A stretch of 64,000 nt of DNA, taken from the NCBI GenBank assembly GCA_900708905.1, contig CAADRB010000019.1:499514-563513 (forward strand). The letters run 5' to 3'. Below are positions 12,711 through 25,829 of the stretch, piece after piece; the first letter of the stretch is position 1; each line of letters opens with the position of its first letter. The DNA comes from Hymenolepis diminuta (lineage: Eukaryota; Platyhelminthes; Cestoda; Cyclophyllidea; Hymenolepididae). The position numbers and the translations under genes were made by a program. The notes under the pieces were generated by a model. The model was given only the letters and a program-made list of their open reading frames with translations. It was not told where the DNA came from and made no database searches.

Positions 12711-13184
12711 GACACTCTGAAATTTTTATGATCAAAATAATCAGCATTCAGATGAAGTGGTAAAAACTGATCCAGTTGTCTCTGTTATAGAGTTCACATT
12801 TTTATGCTATTAATGACAGCACTAGTTGAGGAGAACCAAAATTCAAGAAAAAAAATAAGTGAACAAAGTATGTTAAACTAAATACCTCATGCATTTTTGC
12901 AATAAAAAATATTATAAAATAATATAAAATAAAAATAAGGAGTTAACGGTCAAGGAGAAGATATGCTTAGGTGAATTTTAAATAGTTTGTCTTGAAGAAA
13001 TGACTCTTATTTTGAGTTTTTTTAGTAAAATAACACTTATTTCTTCAATTATTTATTTAATCCAAGGCAAATTAGTAAATATTGCAAAAGTTAGACTTGA
13101 ACGCTGATAATTTTTTTGCAATAACAATGTGATCTCATTATTTTTTATTATTTGAATAAATGAATTATTTAGAGAATTCTTTTA

Positions 13185-13275
13185 CAAATGAAGAAAGGAA
13201 AGTGGAGTAGACAGACTTTTTATCGGTGGACGAGACTAGACCTCACATAGAGACTGCTGCCTTGCAGGTAGTTAA
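13185..13275 (+). repeat. conserved island A, copy 1
   Basis: GAAAGTGGAGTAGACAGAC, a T-run, TCGGTGGACGAGACTAGACC, then TCACATAGAGACTGCTGCC and TTGCAGGTAG. Matches A2 (16490-16605) and A4 (44420-44490) over about 80 bp. The island ends in CAGGTAG, which resembles an exon-intron junction, but A2 does not keep the GT. Confidence 0.6.
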
Positions 13276-15589
13276 TTTGGTTTATTTGAAATGTCACTCA
13301 TCATCAATCTCAAACTGGATGAGTATCATAACTATAACTCTAACATTAATATTGAAACATTAATAAATAGTTATGACTGAGAGGAGCAAATTAATATTCT
13401 CAAAGTGTTTTCTTGAATTATGTCACTTTACTTTTACATAAAACTTAAGAAATGGCAAAATTTTTTTAAAATAAATAGGTTTTTATTAAACAATTTAAGA
13501 GTATTTTGAGTCCTCTCTTGCTCAAGAGCTAAATAAACAACCTTTCCCTTTGGAAAGAGGGAAAAAGGCAAGAACATGACAGGGGATGAAATTGTATTCT
13601 TCATATTTCTTCTCCTGAACAAGTGTTCACTCACTGAGGAAATGGAAACCATGGAGAGCAAGAAAAGTAAAGGGAATTGATGCACATTTGTACAAGATGC
13701 GCCCATTTTAAACGCAAAATGCTTCATACAACAAATATTCCAAATCGGGGAAAGAAGTTGGTCTAAATGAAGTGGATTCTAATAATATTATTCGTTAAAT
13801 ACTTCTAATAGCGTTTATTTACGGAGTACGATCATCTGCTCTCAATAAGAGTGTGAACTTAAATTCTTCAGTATCCATTTTTCATTAACACTCTCAGCAT
13901 TTTACCCTTTAAAAGCCAGTTTTAGTGAAATTCTAACGCGATATCTTCTAAAAATGAGTAAATTCCTCTCAGTCTGCACTATTAACTAAAATAGATTCAC
14001 AAAATGAGAGAAAATAAAATGAGATTTAGACAGTTTAAAATTGATTTCTAAAAGTTGAAAATTTCACTTTTGTTACCCTTTATTAATGTTCAGGGATGAA
14101 CCCTTAGGGAGATAATCAAGAATGAAACAGGAAAATCAGCATAGAAATAAGAAGCACATAAATCGTGTCTGGACGAAATTGAAAGATTTTTTCACGAAGC
14201 AGTGTGTGGCAGATTAACGTTTTAGACCAAGGGCAAATAAATGAATATTATTGTCTTTTAAACAATGTTCTATTTAACTTAAAAATTACAACAAAAATGA
14301 ACATTTATGGTAACAAACACTAACAATACAACAAAGTAATTGAAACTAAAGTTAATCAATCAATCAATCAATATATTGTTTCTAAACCTTTAAGACATTT
14401 TAAATCAATTCAAATTAGGCGTGATTGTAAAAAACTCCTCTATCGAATCAAGCATTTGCCTGTTGTTCATTAAGGACTCATTTCTTATTTTCGAAAGCCA
14501 CGAAGTATTTTAAAGACAAACATTATTTTTCAGCTTCTTGGAAGAAAGTGAAAAGATGAAAAGATAGGGTTATATATTCAAAGAAGAAAGTGTATTAATG
14601 TAAAAAATATTGAATAACAACTCGTCTATGTGATGGATAATGATACTGTTTAAGATACAGTTCAGTGCAAAATCCAAATTTACGTTAGTTCTGCTAGTTA
14701 CTGATATGTAGAGAAGATTTGATTTCCTTCCTGCCTGCCGACATCATGACAACTGTCGCGATTTATCCTTGTAAAAGTAAAAATTACCTTAAGATTAATT
14801 AACTGCTGCGCGTAATTCTAAAACAAGGTAATGTGTTTTGTAGCCAAGGCAATGTTTAACGATTAATAACTTTAATATTTAATATTACTATGTTTAGTCT
14901 AAATAAACTATTGATAGGGAAGAAAATATGCTAATAAACCACCTATGTTAATCGTTAACATAAGTTGATTTTCGCATTTGAGAGCCTTTGCGTTGTTATA
15001 TTAACAGTTATGATTAATTCGGTTGTACGATGAAGGCAAGAGCATTTTTCTATCTGCCATCGAAAGAACTATCAGAATTTAGTCACCATCATAATATACA
15101 TATGAGAAGAAACTGGACTGATAGATCGCATAGTCCATCTTGCAAATTACTTGAAAGGGATATCGCTTACCCTGGATGAAATTTTTTCGGCTTGTGGATA
15201 TCAGATTATATGATGGAATATTTCGGTTCTATTATTTTATGCATCTGTGGTGGGGAACATTAGGAATCACGAATACGATCTGGTTGAGATGCAACTAAAA
15301 TATTCTTTTAGTTTTAAAACAATTTTTGAAGCAAAAGCTCTAAATTTGTGCCCAGAATAACACATCTAAAGACAAAAAATCAAACGACAGGGATTGAAGA
15401 CCATTCAGCATACATTTCTGAAAAGATTACTGCCTAAAGAATGTCATTCGGTATGCTCAATTTAAATTTTCATGTCCTTTAGTATGTGTTTAAATAGAAA
15501 TAAGGTAAAATAGAAAAAACATCCTTCTTAGTTTAAGGAGTTAATAAAACAAGATAAACAATGCTAATTCTTTCAAAAATGAAACCGAT
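13276..15589. other. AT-rich intergenic sequence, no gene recognised
   Basis: A purine-rich patch at 13545-13670 resembles 16770-16870 in general layout (GGAAAAAGG.., a GGGGATGAAATT-like block, then TCTC/TCAC..GAGGAAA), consistent with the A1-A2 local duplication continuing rightward, but the match is loose. The rest holds no recognisable feature apart from a short tetranucleotide run at 14354-14373. Confidence 0.4.
14354..14373. repeat. (AATC)n microsatellite
   Basis: About five tandem AATC units read directly from the sequence. Confidence 0.9.
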
Positions 15590-15715
15590 TTGCGGTTTTA
15601 CAGTTAAAACGTCCAATAATGGGATTGGGCTGCGTGCTAACGGAAGAGAAGTAATTGACAGAATTGGAAAAGTTGAGTAGCACTCACCAAATGGAAGAGA
15701 GCTTGAAAAGAAATG
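15590..15715 (+). repeat. conserved island P, copy 2
   Basis: First clear anchor of the left copy of the 28-kb duplication. TTAAAACGTCCAATAATGGG, then TTGGGCTGCGTGCTAAC, AAAAGTTGAGTAGCACTC and CAAATGGAAGAGAGCTTG, parallels 43505-43615 (TTAAAACGCTAAATAGTGGT, TTGGACCTGTACTAACTG, AAAAGTTAAGTGAACCTC, CAGATGGAAGTCGGAAAG). The offset is about 27.9 kb. Substitutions do not favour any codon position. Confidence 0.75.
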
Positions 15716-16489
15716 TTAAACAAGTGACTTACTAAGAAAAACAAAAGACAAAATTATTTAAAAAAACTAATGTATTGACTATAGAGAGTGAAAAATTGCT
15801 CTCCTTTACTATGATTACAGATCAGAACAGGATAGGTAGGTTTTTAGCTAAATATCAAAGTATTTATATAATTTAGTATTCAAATAGGATTAAAATTCAT
15901 TATGTTAATCAATTTTAAAATGAACAAACGTCTATTATTATTGATACACATTAGAGTAGGATCATATAATTAATTGATTAAAGCATAGCTTACTAAATGC
16001 CTCAAGGTAAAGCTATGGATCTTTGAGTATCCATGAGTAATTGCACAAACATATTAAAACAACTTGGTAAATATTGCAACTAATGTATAAGTAGCTATTC
16101 CCCGAACTTTATCCAGTAATCAAAATATTAACTAAATGTTAAATGAGGTGAAATTTCTTTCCTGAGGCTAAATATCCACCTATTACGCACTCATTAAAAA
16201 AGGAAGTAGCTATCTGTCATTTTTATTAGATGATCAGACAAAATGAATTGTGTCTAATTCCCAGTTTTAAATTACAATGTGATCAGATTTTGAGATACAA
16301 AAATTTCGGAGTGTTCAATCCAGTTAGGTATTTTATATATATTTATATGAAAGGCATATTTTTGAATAGAATCGATTAAATGATAAGCATTTTAAGCAGT
16401 GGTAGATTTATATTTCGCTTCTATTTGAGGAATACTTTTAAATTAAATCTTGAAGTAAAATTTAGACGTAGAACAGAAGAATGCTAAAA

Positions 16490-16605
16490 TGATGAAAGGA
16501 CCATCCTTTGAGTAGGAAATGAAGAGGAATACGCTTACTTTTTACCGCTGAATAAGACTGGACCTCACACTAAGATACCCGTCTTAAGGAATATTGTTTC
16601 TGTTT
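16490..16605 (+). repeat. conserved island A, copy 2
   Basis: AGACTGGACCTCACACTAAG followed by ATACCCGTCTTAAGG matches AGACTGGACCTCGCGCGAAG and ATTACTGTCTTGCAG at 44446-44480, at an offset of 27.9 kb. The upstream half (GAAGAGGAATACGC, CTTACTTTTTACCGCTG) resembles A1. Confidence 0.72.
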
Positions 16606-17410
16606 ATTTTGGACAATCACTTTCTGTAAATCTTAAACCAGAAAAAATTATGAAGTACATTAAATTTCCCCATGCCCTCTTACTAAATTGGAGCTATTTC
16701 TGTTTGAATAAAAGCTATAGAAGCCGGAAAATTATTATAGGATGATTAAACAATTTCTAAATGTCAGTACTGGAGGAAAAGATGAGAAAAGGAGATAACG
16801 CATAGGGAATGTTAATGTCCCTTCCGTTGATAATGTTCTCTCATCGAAGGACAAAGAACGACAGTAGCCGAAAACAGAGCAAACTAATACCGTTTGGGCG
16901 TTCGGAGTTTCTTTTTTCAAGTCTTACGGTCATGGTGATGGTGCTCGCCATATTTTAATTGAAGCACCTATCTGATTTTGACACATTTGGCTGCGTGAAT
17001 GGGTCAAGGAAATGGATTTTATTTTTGATACATGTCGATTTATATTTAAAAGCAATATTAGGCACTACGATTTCACCTTTAAGCATCTTTATTAAGGAAT
17101 AAATTAAATTTGTGAAAACTACAAAATGTATTACAATGATGCTGTAAGAAAACATTCATGACGAGAGATAACCAGATATCAAGAAACCTATCTCAATCTC
17201 GTTGAATGTTGAAAAATGCATAGAGTTGGACAAACATTTTACGATAGTCCTCATAAAAAATGAATATGATGAAGCAGTTGAACAAAGAATGAGAAAACAA
17301 ATTCTTTTATCCCTCTTGTAACCAAAGAATAGCAGAGGGATTGATTAATACATGAGCATGGAGGTAAGGCGAATGTTGGTTTTAAATAAGGTAATAATAG
17401 GTGGATAAAA
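16606..17410. other. intergenic part of the left duplication copy
   Basis: Lies between island A2 and the near-identical tract. A block TCTCATCGAAGGACAAAG at 16840 resembles TCTCATCGAAGGAAAAAG near 37490, possibly another scattered island copy. No coding feature recognised. Confidence 0.4.
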
Positions 17411-18130
17411 AAATAATAAGCACCCATTAAAATCAGGAGAAATAATATTTTCAGGTCATGATTGTTACTTTAGGTTTTCCTTCAAATTTTAATTAAATCA
17501 TCAAAATTTTACTGTGAGATTTAAATGTGTTAGCTTGACTCACATTAAAGCCATATTTTACATATCAAAATTTGCAGTTACTGCCGCTGGAAACGACGAT
17601 GACAAATGGGAGGATAAGGAAACGATGATTTGAATGATGATGGGAAGAAATTTTCCCTGAGTGAAAAGAGAAGAAAGCCTCCTGAATACAAAGACTCGTG
17701 CATTCATCAACAGGACATGGGCAGTCACGCATAGGCCTATTTTCTCAAGCTAACAATTCCGATGATTACATATGTTCGAAGAAACTAAAGACTGATTGAG
17801 TGATGTTAAAACTTCCTGCATTGAAGTGCGAAATTCAGAACAAAATTCTAAATTTAAATGTATGTCGATAAGAATCAAACCGTAGTTTTTTAATATCAAT
17901 TTAGTTGAGATGGATTGAATTTTCCTGATGGTCTTCAGTTATGGTATTAATAAATAAGCAAAGCAACAGAAAAACATATTTATGATGTATGTAGCACCGA
18001 ATTTAAATGTTCGAATTTTTTCCCACTTAATACCGTTAAGAATATTTCTTCATAACCTACCCTTCCGAGTAATAAGATAAGGTGCTAAATTCGCCTGACC
18101 ACGAAAAAATGTTTTAGTCGAGTAAGGCTT
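17411..18130 (+). repeat. near-identical 720-bp tract, left copy
   Basis: Compared line by line with 45961-46680: no indels and a single substitution (G at 18111, A at 46661). Both copies then diverge within ten bases. On the left, the partner starts at the first base after the assembly gap, so the true left limit is unknown. Surrounding paralogous sequence is far more diverged, so this tract is much younger than the duplication it sits in, or it is an assembly artefact. It has no long open frame and no terminal repeats. Confidence 0.97.
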
Positions 18131-19539
18131 GAATGATTCAGCATTTTTATTTCATTTTAATTATTGAATTCGACATTGGTGATGTCTGTCCATCTAAGTT
18201 ATATTAAATCAATATCAGAATGTAAGTAACTTAGTTGCAAGAAGGAAAAAAAGATTAAATCATAACATTAAACAACGCCATGGCTAACGGCATCATGTAG
18301 AAGACTTTCTTATAAAGTGAAACAGTCTATAATCGCATTACAAATATGAATCACGCAAGCGTCTTAGGTATCATGTTTTTTTCCGATGTCTATTTATTCT
18401 CCCACTTTGCTTCTTGATTCCACTATTTTCCGGTGCTTCCTGAAATTTTAAAAATGTTTCTCTTTTTCTCCCAAGCAACGATAATAATCTACTCATCTAC
18501 CAGCCGATATCCTTTAAATTATGTAAACTTTAGTATATTTGTAATTGCTTGTTAAAGATGAGTTGAAAAATAATGAATACAGTGGTTTATATGGACCTCG
18601 TAACAGGCCAGGTACATAATTTGACCAAAATTGTGCTTGAGGAAAAAGCAATGATCGCAAAAAGAGCATGGTATTCACCTGCGGTAAACGGCTACAATTC
18701 AGCTGAAAAGTGGGGGAAAAGATTTAATCAAGTGTAACGTACATTATATATTTTTCATGACACTTAAAGAGGGTGTGATTCACAATGTCTATTTTGGGAT
18801 TACTATAAAATATTGCATTAAATTAGACCATCTTTCCGGGGATTAAAAATGGAAAATGCTAATTAACTCAGTAACTAATTTTTAAAACATTTGCTGAAGA
18901 ATGAGTTATTTATTCCACATTTGTACATAGTTTTCAAAGTCAGTGATTAGTGGAATATCTAATAAAATGATATTTCGTTTAAAATGCCCATAAAAATGAT
19001 TGAGTAACTATTCATTTTTGAATACTATATCGAGATTGTTCACCATTTTGCTTCTTCAACTGGTTATCTTTTTTCAAGTTGTTCTAAATTGATGTGAAAA
19101 TTTTATCTTTAAAATACTTCACTGACATTAGAGTAGTTACAATAAATAACAACCAACAATTTAATATTTAGTGGTCACAATTTACACAAGAAATCTCACG
19201 CCATTATCGTTCGATGAACTCTATGCTTATAATGCTGAATATTTGGTAATATAAAGATAAATTGAAATTCATTCCTAAATGTTAGTGAGTAGCGAGCAAA
19301 GAGGTTGTTAACCAAAATCGACAAGGATAAAACGCTAAAGACAAGAATTTATGAAGAAACGAAGTAAAGCATCTTTTCTGTTGTTTTCTCCCGTACTCTG
19401 AGTTAGTTAGCATATCAAAAAAAGAGAATGAGATTTATCTTAGAAAAAGTGCTAAGCTAATGAGCTTAAATGGTGTATGACATCAAACCTAACTGTAAGC
19501 AAATTCACAAATTGTCAATAATTTTTATCTATTCATTCA
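18131..19539. other. AT-rich intergenic sequence, no gene recognised
   Basis: Past the near-identical tract, similarity with the right copy falls to a level I cannot align by eye. No gene, tRNA or clear repeat seen. Confidence 0.45.
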
Positions 19540-19990
19540 TTCAGAAAAGGAAAAAAGATAAGAGAGAATGAAGATAGCAAAATGGGAGAAGAGGAGATTA
19601 ATAGACAAACTATTAATCAGTTGTTCACTTCTACCGCCAATTTGGCAAAGGGTGAAGGAAACGAAGAAAAGGCTAAGGCCGAATTATCTTTTCTCTTGCA
19701 CGTATGTGTGGTCGCATTTGAGTAGATAAAATCTTCTCTTTTTTCCTAATCGTGTCTCATTGTGACTCCAGCAAACATTTGCTTAATTTTGACCACCTCC
19801 CCCTATTCCGAAGCTAACTACCCTACCCGTCTACCACTCAAGGAGGAGCGAAACAAATTAGTCTTATAGGGTTGAGGTGTTTGAATAAGCAATGTTCTGG
19901 CAATTTCCCCTTTCTCGCTAAAGTGTTTTCTTTTCTTCTAAAGTCAAACCCATCCGCCAAAGATTCACGGATCAATAATTTGGAGCAAAA
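19540..19990 (+). repeat. conserved island K, copy 2
   Basis: Longest clear match with K4 (47990-48375), offset 28.4 kb. In order: a purine-rich GAGAAGAGGAGATTAATAG, ATTAATCAGTTGTTCACTTC, CTCTTGCACGTATGTGTGGT, a pyrimidine-rich ACCTCCCCCTATTCC block, GGAGGAGCGAAACAAATTAG, TAGGGTTGAGG, and CCATCCGCCAAAGATTCACG. Partners in K4 include ACCATTGATCATTTGTTTAT, CTCCTGCACGTGTGGTATC, GGAGGAGCAAAACAAATTAG and CTCATCCGCTAAGGATTTAG. Substitutions around the AAACAAATTA core fall at all three codon positions and there are indels, so this looks noncoding. Confidence 0.78.
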
Positions 19991-22179
19991 TTTTATTTCG
20001 GGGCACTTTATGCATCTTATAATGTTGAGCATGCGGGAAAATTTGAGTAGACTTTTTTCAACGCATTATTCATAAGATTTATTGGTCATAATCTGGTAAA
20101 TCGAATAGCATTGAGAAAAAAATATACTCGTATATTAATTTTGTTTATTTGTATCAATATTTTTTATTTTATATTAATGCAGCAAGTTGAATGAAAAATG
20201 CAATTAATAAAAGTTTGTAATTATTATCTAGATCTACTGCTGTTTCACATTCATTTGTTGAAAAATTTAAATGTATTTAAAATATTTTTGCTGTTCAAAT
20301 TTCATGATCAAAAAGCCTTAACAGAGATGGCCGAATATTTTCCGGATTTTACGACTACTTTAGAGTTTCAGCAATGCCGTTCAAATACTCACGGACAAAT
20401 GGCGAGTTTGTTATAATGAAATTACCCGTTCTTGAGAAAATTTGTGATTTCCTATGGAAAAATAATGTTGGAAGTGATATTTTAACCATTTTCTGAAAGA
20501 TCATAAATAATGTTATTTTATTTATTTTTGTATAGTCTTGCTCAAAAATAACCAACAAAAAAAGCGCAATATTTAAACGAGTAAGGTATCGCCCTCAGAT
20601 TTTCAACTTTGTTTTCCAGGTATTTATATATTATACTAAAAAAATTAAAAAAACGCACGTAGTACATTTTTTCAGGAAAGATTACGTTTGTTTTTGACTT
20701 TCTTTGAAAAATGAATCAAGCACTTACTTTTCTGTTTTTCTGAGCGACAAACAATCCAGCTAGTGCTTTTGCCCATTATTTTCTGAGAGTTCAAAAATTA
20801 CCAAAACCATTAAAATGTACCTGGAAAAACAAATTGACAAGTTTCTTTAGCAGAGCATATTTAATTAATTTTTAAATACATAATTTAACATTATTTGAGG
20901 ACATATAAATAAAAGAAGCATTTTATTGAAAGTAAAAGTTTTAAAAAATTTCTCCTGATTCAATTTTGGCTCTTTTAACCACCTGTGATTTTTAAAGAAG
21001 GAATTGAAGAGGAAAGATAAAAATATGATTAAAATTCGCATTTGGTGATGGTGACGGTGCCCATGTGACCTAGATAATATTGCGCAGCTGGTCATCTGGT
21101 TACGCTTCAGCACTTAAGAACATCAAAAGACAACGAGGATGCGGATTATGTGGGTTCATTTTTTTCCATTTATCGCTTTACCATTCAAAAGAAAGCCACC
21201 ATAATTTCAGAAAAGTTATAAATGAAAATGTATACGATTTTAAGATGAATATATATAGTCATTAATACCTGCGATTTTTCTTACTGTCAAAGTAGACAAA
21301 GGGGCTAATTGATTGCGAAATTCGTATTTATTTTGCCAAGATATATAACTTTGTTAACTGCTAATCGGCGCAGAGGTTATAACTGTTTATATGTAGCATT
21401 TTATTTTTGCAGATTGATAAAGTAAAACAGTTTTGTAATTAAAAACATTAAATGAATATCTTTTGAAGACAATAATGAGTTCTGGATGTCATTTTGGAAA
21501 ATATTTAGAATCATGTGCCAAATGGAAAATTACTTAGAAGTAACGGATCACCAGTCATCAATTAAATAAAATCTTACCAATATGTAACAATATTGGGTTT
21601 TAAATTGATTTTTAAATTCATTTAATCTTATCTATAATTCGAAAATCATTTTTTAAATATATCGAAGCTGCATTTAAGTGCATGATTTAAATTTTGTTAT
21701 TTTGAGTGAACTTCATTAACCTTATAGGAAGCCGCACTTACTGAAACTAAAATGTATGGCAAAGATATTCCCCTAAAAATAAAAGATAATTGCATTTTCT
21801 GAATTATTAAATTGAAATGCAATTTTATTTTAATAATAGAATTAAATAGGTTAAGACCATCCTATTGCATAGTAGATGAAAATGTGCGTGGCGCCTTGAA
21901 TAATGGCGGTCATTAAATTGAATTTGATCGGTTTCTATCTAACCTGTTCCCCGGTGAATTTAGCGCATAATGTTATATAGATTAAAACGTATTCCGACTC
22001 GACTGAAAATAACTGATCAATTCAGGAACATGTATCTATCACAAATAGAACTATCGGCTTATACGCACGAATGAATGCAGATAGCGAAGAAAATCGAGTT
22101 TACGAATGAGATATCGACAGTGTCTTACAAATGGTAAATCCGCAGATTTCTACAACTCACACGTACAGCTGGTTCCTCC
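19991..22179. other. AT-rich intergenic sequence, no gene recognised
   Basis: About 1.2 kb longer than the corresponding interval in the right copy (48376-49399), so something was inserted here or lost there. The short frames at 20198-20416, 20865-21113 and 21080-21265 show no domain. Confidence 0.45.
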
Positions 22180-22430
22180 GATGGCACAAACGCCCACTAG
22201 TTTATCGCTTTATAAAGGAGGCCTGAGATGGCGAGATTAGTGGCGGGGATATACGGACGCACGTGCCACCTACCTTGATATGCCCACTGGCCTGTCCCTA
22301 ATCAAACCCTTCTCATTCACGGTATCCTATTCAAATTCCATACCACCACGAAACGTTTTTGAGAGCGTTTTATTTAGTACTTTTCTTGATTTTGCTCTTT
22401 ATTGATACGTCGGAAATAGTGTATCTGTTA
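22180..22430 (+). repeat. conserved island B, copy 2, with TATA-like box
   Basis: CCCACTAGTTTATCGCTTTA, TAAAGGAGGCCTGAGATGG, CGAGATTAGTGGC and GCACGTGCCACCTACC parallel CCCACTTGTTTATCACACTA, TATAGCAGGCCATGAGATAT, CGAGACTAGTGGC and ACATGCCCCACCCACG at 49402-49480. A second block, CTTGATTTTGCTCTTTATTG, matches CTTCGATTTCGCGCTTTATT. The aligned CTTTATAAAGG and ACTATATAGCAGG could be TATA boxes of paralogous promoters, but no initiator or transcript evidence is available. Confidence 0.72.
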
Positions 22431-24599
22431 TGACATTCGGAAAGAGAGAAGCATAATAACATCTTTATTCTTAAGCCATTGGCATTACACTTACACATAT
22501 ACAATGTTAGTTTAATTTACTTGATGTAAGCATCTGGGAATGATATTCCGATTAGATGCATTGCAGTAGCCAAGCTATTCAACTCCTAAAATGCACCTGT
22601 TTGAATAATTACGAATCTGGCAATGCTCACGTATTGAGAAGGATTGTTTAGAGGCTGTCAGATATCGCCACTCCGATATTTGCTTTAGTAGGTATTTTTC
22701 TTTATATATATGTGAATGAGGCCAGAATCTTAATGAACCAAAGACTAAATGAATTTTTAACAGTTTCCAACCACCGGGTAAAGTTGTATAATGGAAAAGG
22801 ATCTATTAATTACTACACTTTTTAAACTCAGCATTAAACTACAATTTCTGTAATCTTGTTTTTGAATAGGCACATTTATATCGAATTTTTTTACCTATAG
22901 GTTATAAAACCATTCGGCTTTAATTTATTAAAAATTAGAGTTTATGGTTGATTAGCTGCCGCGCAAAGAAAAAATTATTGATTTTACCAAAATAGTTTAA
23001 TAAGAGTTTAGTTTAGTATTATTGAGAGAATTGCATTATTGAAAATGAAAATGTGAAATATGGAAGCAGTCTTTGTTATTTTTTGCTGAATTTATTTGAA
23101 AAGCAAAAGAGTAAGGTAAACCTCTCGGTCATTTAAAAAGATATATTTAATTAGTTTTACATTTAATTGAAAAATCTATTCCTTTGATTTAAATATAATG
23201 CCTTGCACGCTATTCTATTGTTTCAGGTAATATGAATAAAGTGCGGACTATTGTATTATGGTTAACTACACTGTTTCTTTCGCAAGTTTGCGTCATTTCA
23301 CTTTCAAAAACAACTTTATTCAGATCTTTTAATACATATCTCAGAGCCGTCAACTTCAGTTGGAACATTTTACATGTTGACTGAAGAGCGCAAACAACTT
23401 CTTTAAAAATACATACAGTGCAATTTATGACCCCTGAAAGTTAGATATTTTTTTCATTCCTGTACATTATGATTTCATCGTACACCTAGTACTTATTTTT
23501 TGCAAAATTTCCTGTTCAAATCTTGGTAATTTCTTCAACCCTCTTTGAGTATTCCTTTCCTAAAAAACAGAAGGACCTGGGATCGAAGCGTAGGAAGGAA
23601 ATGTGAGCAGAACTTGGTCGGGAGCTACAGATCCCCTAACACGCAATCGCACCTCATGATTTGAGCCTTTTAAATTTATTTACTGTCATGATTTTATGAT
23701 GTAATACTATAATATAAGTTGCAATGCTTTAAATAAATAGGATATTTAAAAATTGCCTTTTGAATAAAAAACTACGAGAATTTACAACTCAATTTGGTTT
23801 TTAGATTATCTAAATAATTTGAGAAATGATTGAAAATAAGGTTGTGCATATATAATTTTATGCGTGAAATTTAAATATTTGAATGCCTATAAAATTTTAA
23901 AAAAATTCTTTTATTTTTTACATGGTGGTGAAATTGAAAAGAAAGCAAAACCCTTTTTACTGGCTAAATTGTTAAATATACAAATGAAGCTATAGTAAAT
24001 CAGTTTGCAATCGAAGCGAACGATGTCTAGTTATATAAATTCATTGATTAAGACTATAATTAATCAAAGAATTATTGGTTATCTCAAATAAACCTTAGAA
24101 ATATCTAGCCATTTTTATCTGCTATCCCTTTTGAAGAAATGGCACGATAAGAAAATTCAATCACTATTTCTGAATGAGATTTAAGTAGAATCTAAAATTT
24201 AAAACGAAAAGTTTTGACAAATTTTCTATTTTAAATGCCATAATTTGAATATTACCAATATTTCAACTATTGTATTTTATTACATATTTTAATGTTTAAT
24301 TTAAAATACTGGTCAAATAAACGGAAGGTTTGACCTATCAGAAATTCAAAGAGATGGATAAAATATTAATGCTTGCGGTTAACGTATATTGAAACAACAT
24401 GTATTTTGTCAACTTTCCATGCAAAAAACTAAAATTTTCTAACTTCAAGACACATGAAGCACCAACTTAAATTTAAAAATATAAATAAAAAATATATATA
24501 CTAGGATAGGCATAGTAAACTGGTAAACTCTGAAAGTATGGAAACCCTACCAAAGGAAGTATTCCTTAATTGGGGTGTTAATTCACGCCTAGCATTTTC
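22431..24599. other. AT-rich intergenic sequence, no gene recognised
   Basis: Nothing coding is visible. The interval has the expected spacing to its partner, 49626-52440, but I could not align it by eye. Confidence 0.45.
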
Positions 24600-24850
24600 G
24601 TTATGCTCGATGGAAAAGATTTTTATAATACGTTTAGGCAATCCTGGAATAATTAAAGGCACCCTTTTCGCATTTTCACAACATGTGTTGTTGGGCATTG
24701 ATAACAGTTGATTTTTACAAAAAAATCAGAGTGCTTTCCTCTTTTCATTTTATAATTTTTTGTGTTGGTATTAAATGATTAGATCAGCCTAGTCTAATTC
24801 CTTTCCGAGTGGCATAATAATCACCTGTGAATAAAAGAGAAAGCGACCAA
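24600..24850 (+). repeat. conserved island E, copy 2
   Basis: ACAACATGTGTTGTTGGGCA, TTGATAACAGTTGATTTTTA and GTGCTTTCCTCTTTTC match ACAACATGTGTTAATAGGTA, TTGATAACAGCTGATTCCAG and GTGCCTTCCTCTTCAAG at 52467-52560, with similar spacing between the parts. The shared ATGTGTT..GATAACAG..TGAT pattern over about 40 bp is the strongest part. Confidence 0.68.
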
Positions 24851-24939
24851 TGATCAATAAGTGTATATAAGAAATAATTACAAACAATTTTGAGATTTTA
24901 AGCTTGATTGCACAGTTGCTACGTATTTGAGACAAGTTT

Positions 24940-25115
24940 TAGGGATAAAAGTAGGAAGAGGGAATGCAAAAACTTGGATTTTTAAGGGTTGTGTCGCGCG
25001 GGAATGTACACTAATTCCTTCACTCCCTACTCACTTTCCGTCTAACTTCCCCACTCAAAATGACCCAGGAACGTTCATGAAGGGTGGTCTAGATGAAGGC
25101 TAAAAATATTTCTGC
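24940..25115 (+). repeat. possible island shared with 34960-35150 (weak)
   Basis: GTAGGAAGAGGGAATGC, a pyrimidine-rich TTCACTCCCTACTCACTTTC, and CATGAAGGGTGGTCTAGATG with AAGGCTAAAA resemble GGAGGTGGAGGAAAAGC, CTTCGTCTCCTTACCCTCC and CATGGGGTGGTCTAAACG with AAGAGCGGCTTAA. The order and spacing agree, but low complexity makes chance possible. Confidence 0.35.
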
Positions 25116-25829
25116 TAGTGAGAAGGATAAAAACTTACCGGAATTCCTTGCTGGTCTATAGCAGCATTTAAAAATTTACTTCAAAGTTCCTATAGAAGCA
25201 AACTTAAAGGCATCCTCTTACAGAGTTAACGGAAAGCAAAGTCTTTCCTAAATCAGACAACAAAAATTTGGGTTAAATCACAGGCAGATAGCAAATAGGA
25301 CAAGCAGACGTAGGAGTCAGTTCATGTATACAAGATGTCGTCATACCTGAGTGAAGTGTTACATAAGTTTGAGGTCTGTCGTCAGCTTACTGAAGTTCCT
25401 TTGAGATAGGTGAAACTGAGCAAGAGCAAGAATCTAGTGTAAGTTCACAAAGTTGAAACGTAGCCCTCCCATAGTAAGATGTATGTCACCAAAGACGGAG
25501 ACCTTTTTATTATTTATTGATTGATTTTTTCATCTTCGCTGAAAGAATTTCAAACTGGATTTGGCAATTTTTTTGCATTAACGATGAATGAAGTAAGTGA
25601 TATCAATCTGCAGGGCTTATTAGCAGGGCCTGAAAAACATACTACTTTTAAACATACTTTAATTAGCCTGAATCCATAAGATTAATTACATGTTTCTCGA
25701 CTTTGGGCTATAGCTTTAGACTTAAAATCCATAAATAACAAATGGAAATACTCAACGAATGTGAAATCGAATTTCATAAGGTTAGTGCGTAAAATGGTGA
25801 GATCTACTAAACATCTTTATAATAAAATG

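Noticed and set aside
13205..13275. Island A as a coding exon ending at CAG/GTAG
   Set aside because: Only A1 has CAG followed by GT. A2 reads AAGGAATA and A4 reads CAGTAATT, and stops interrupt all frames differently, so a conserved splice donor is not supported.
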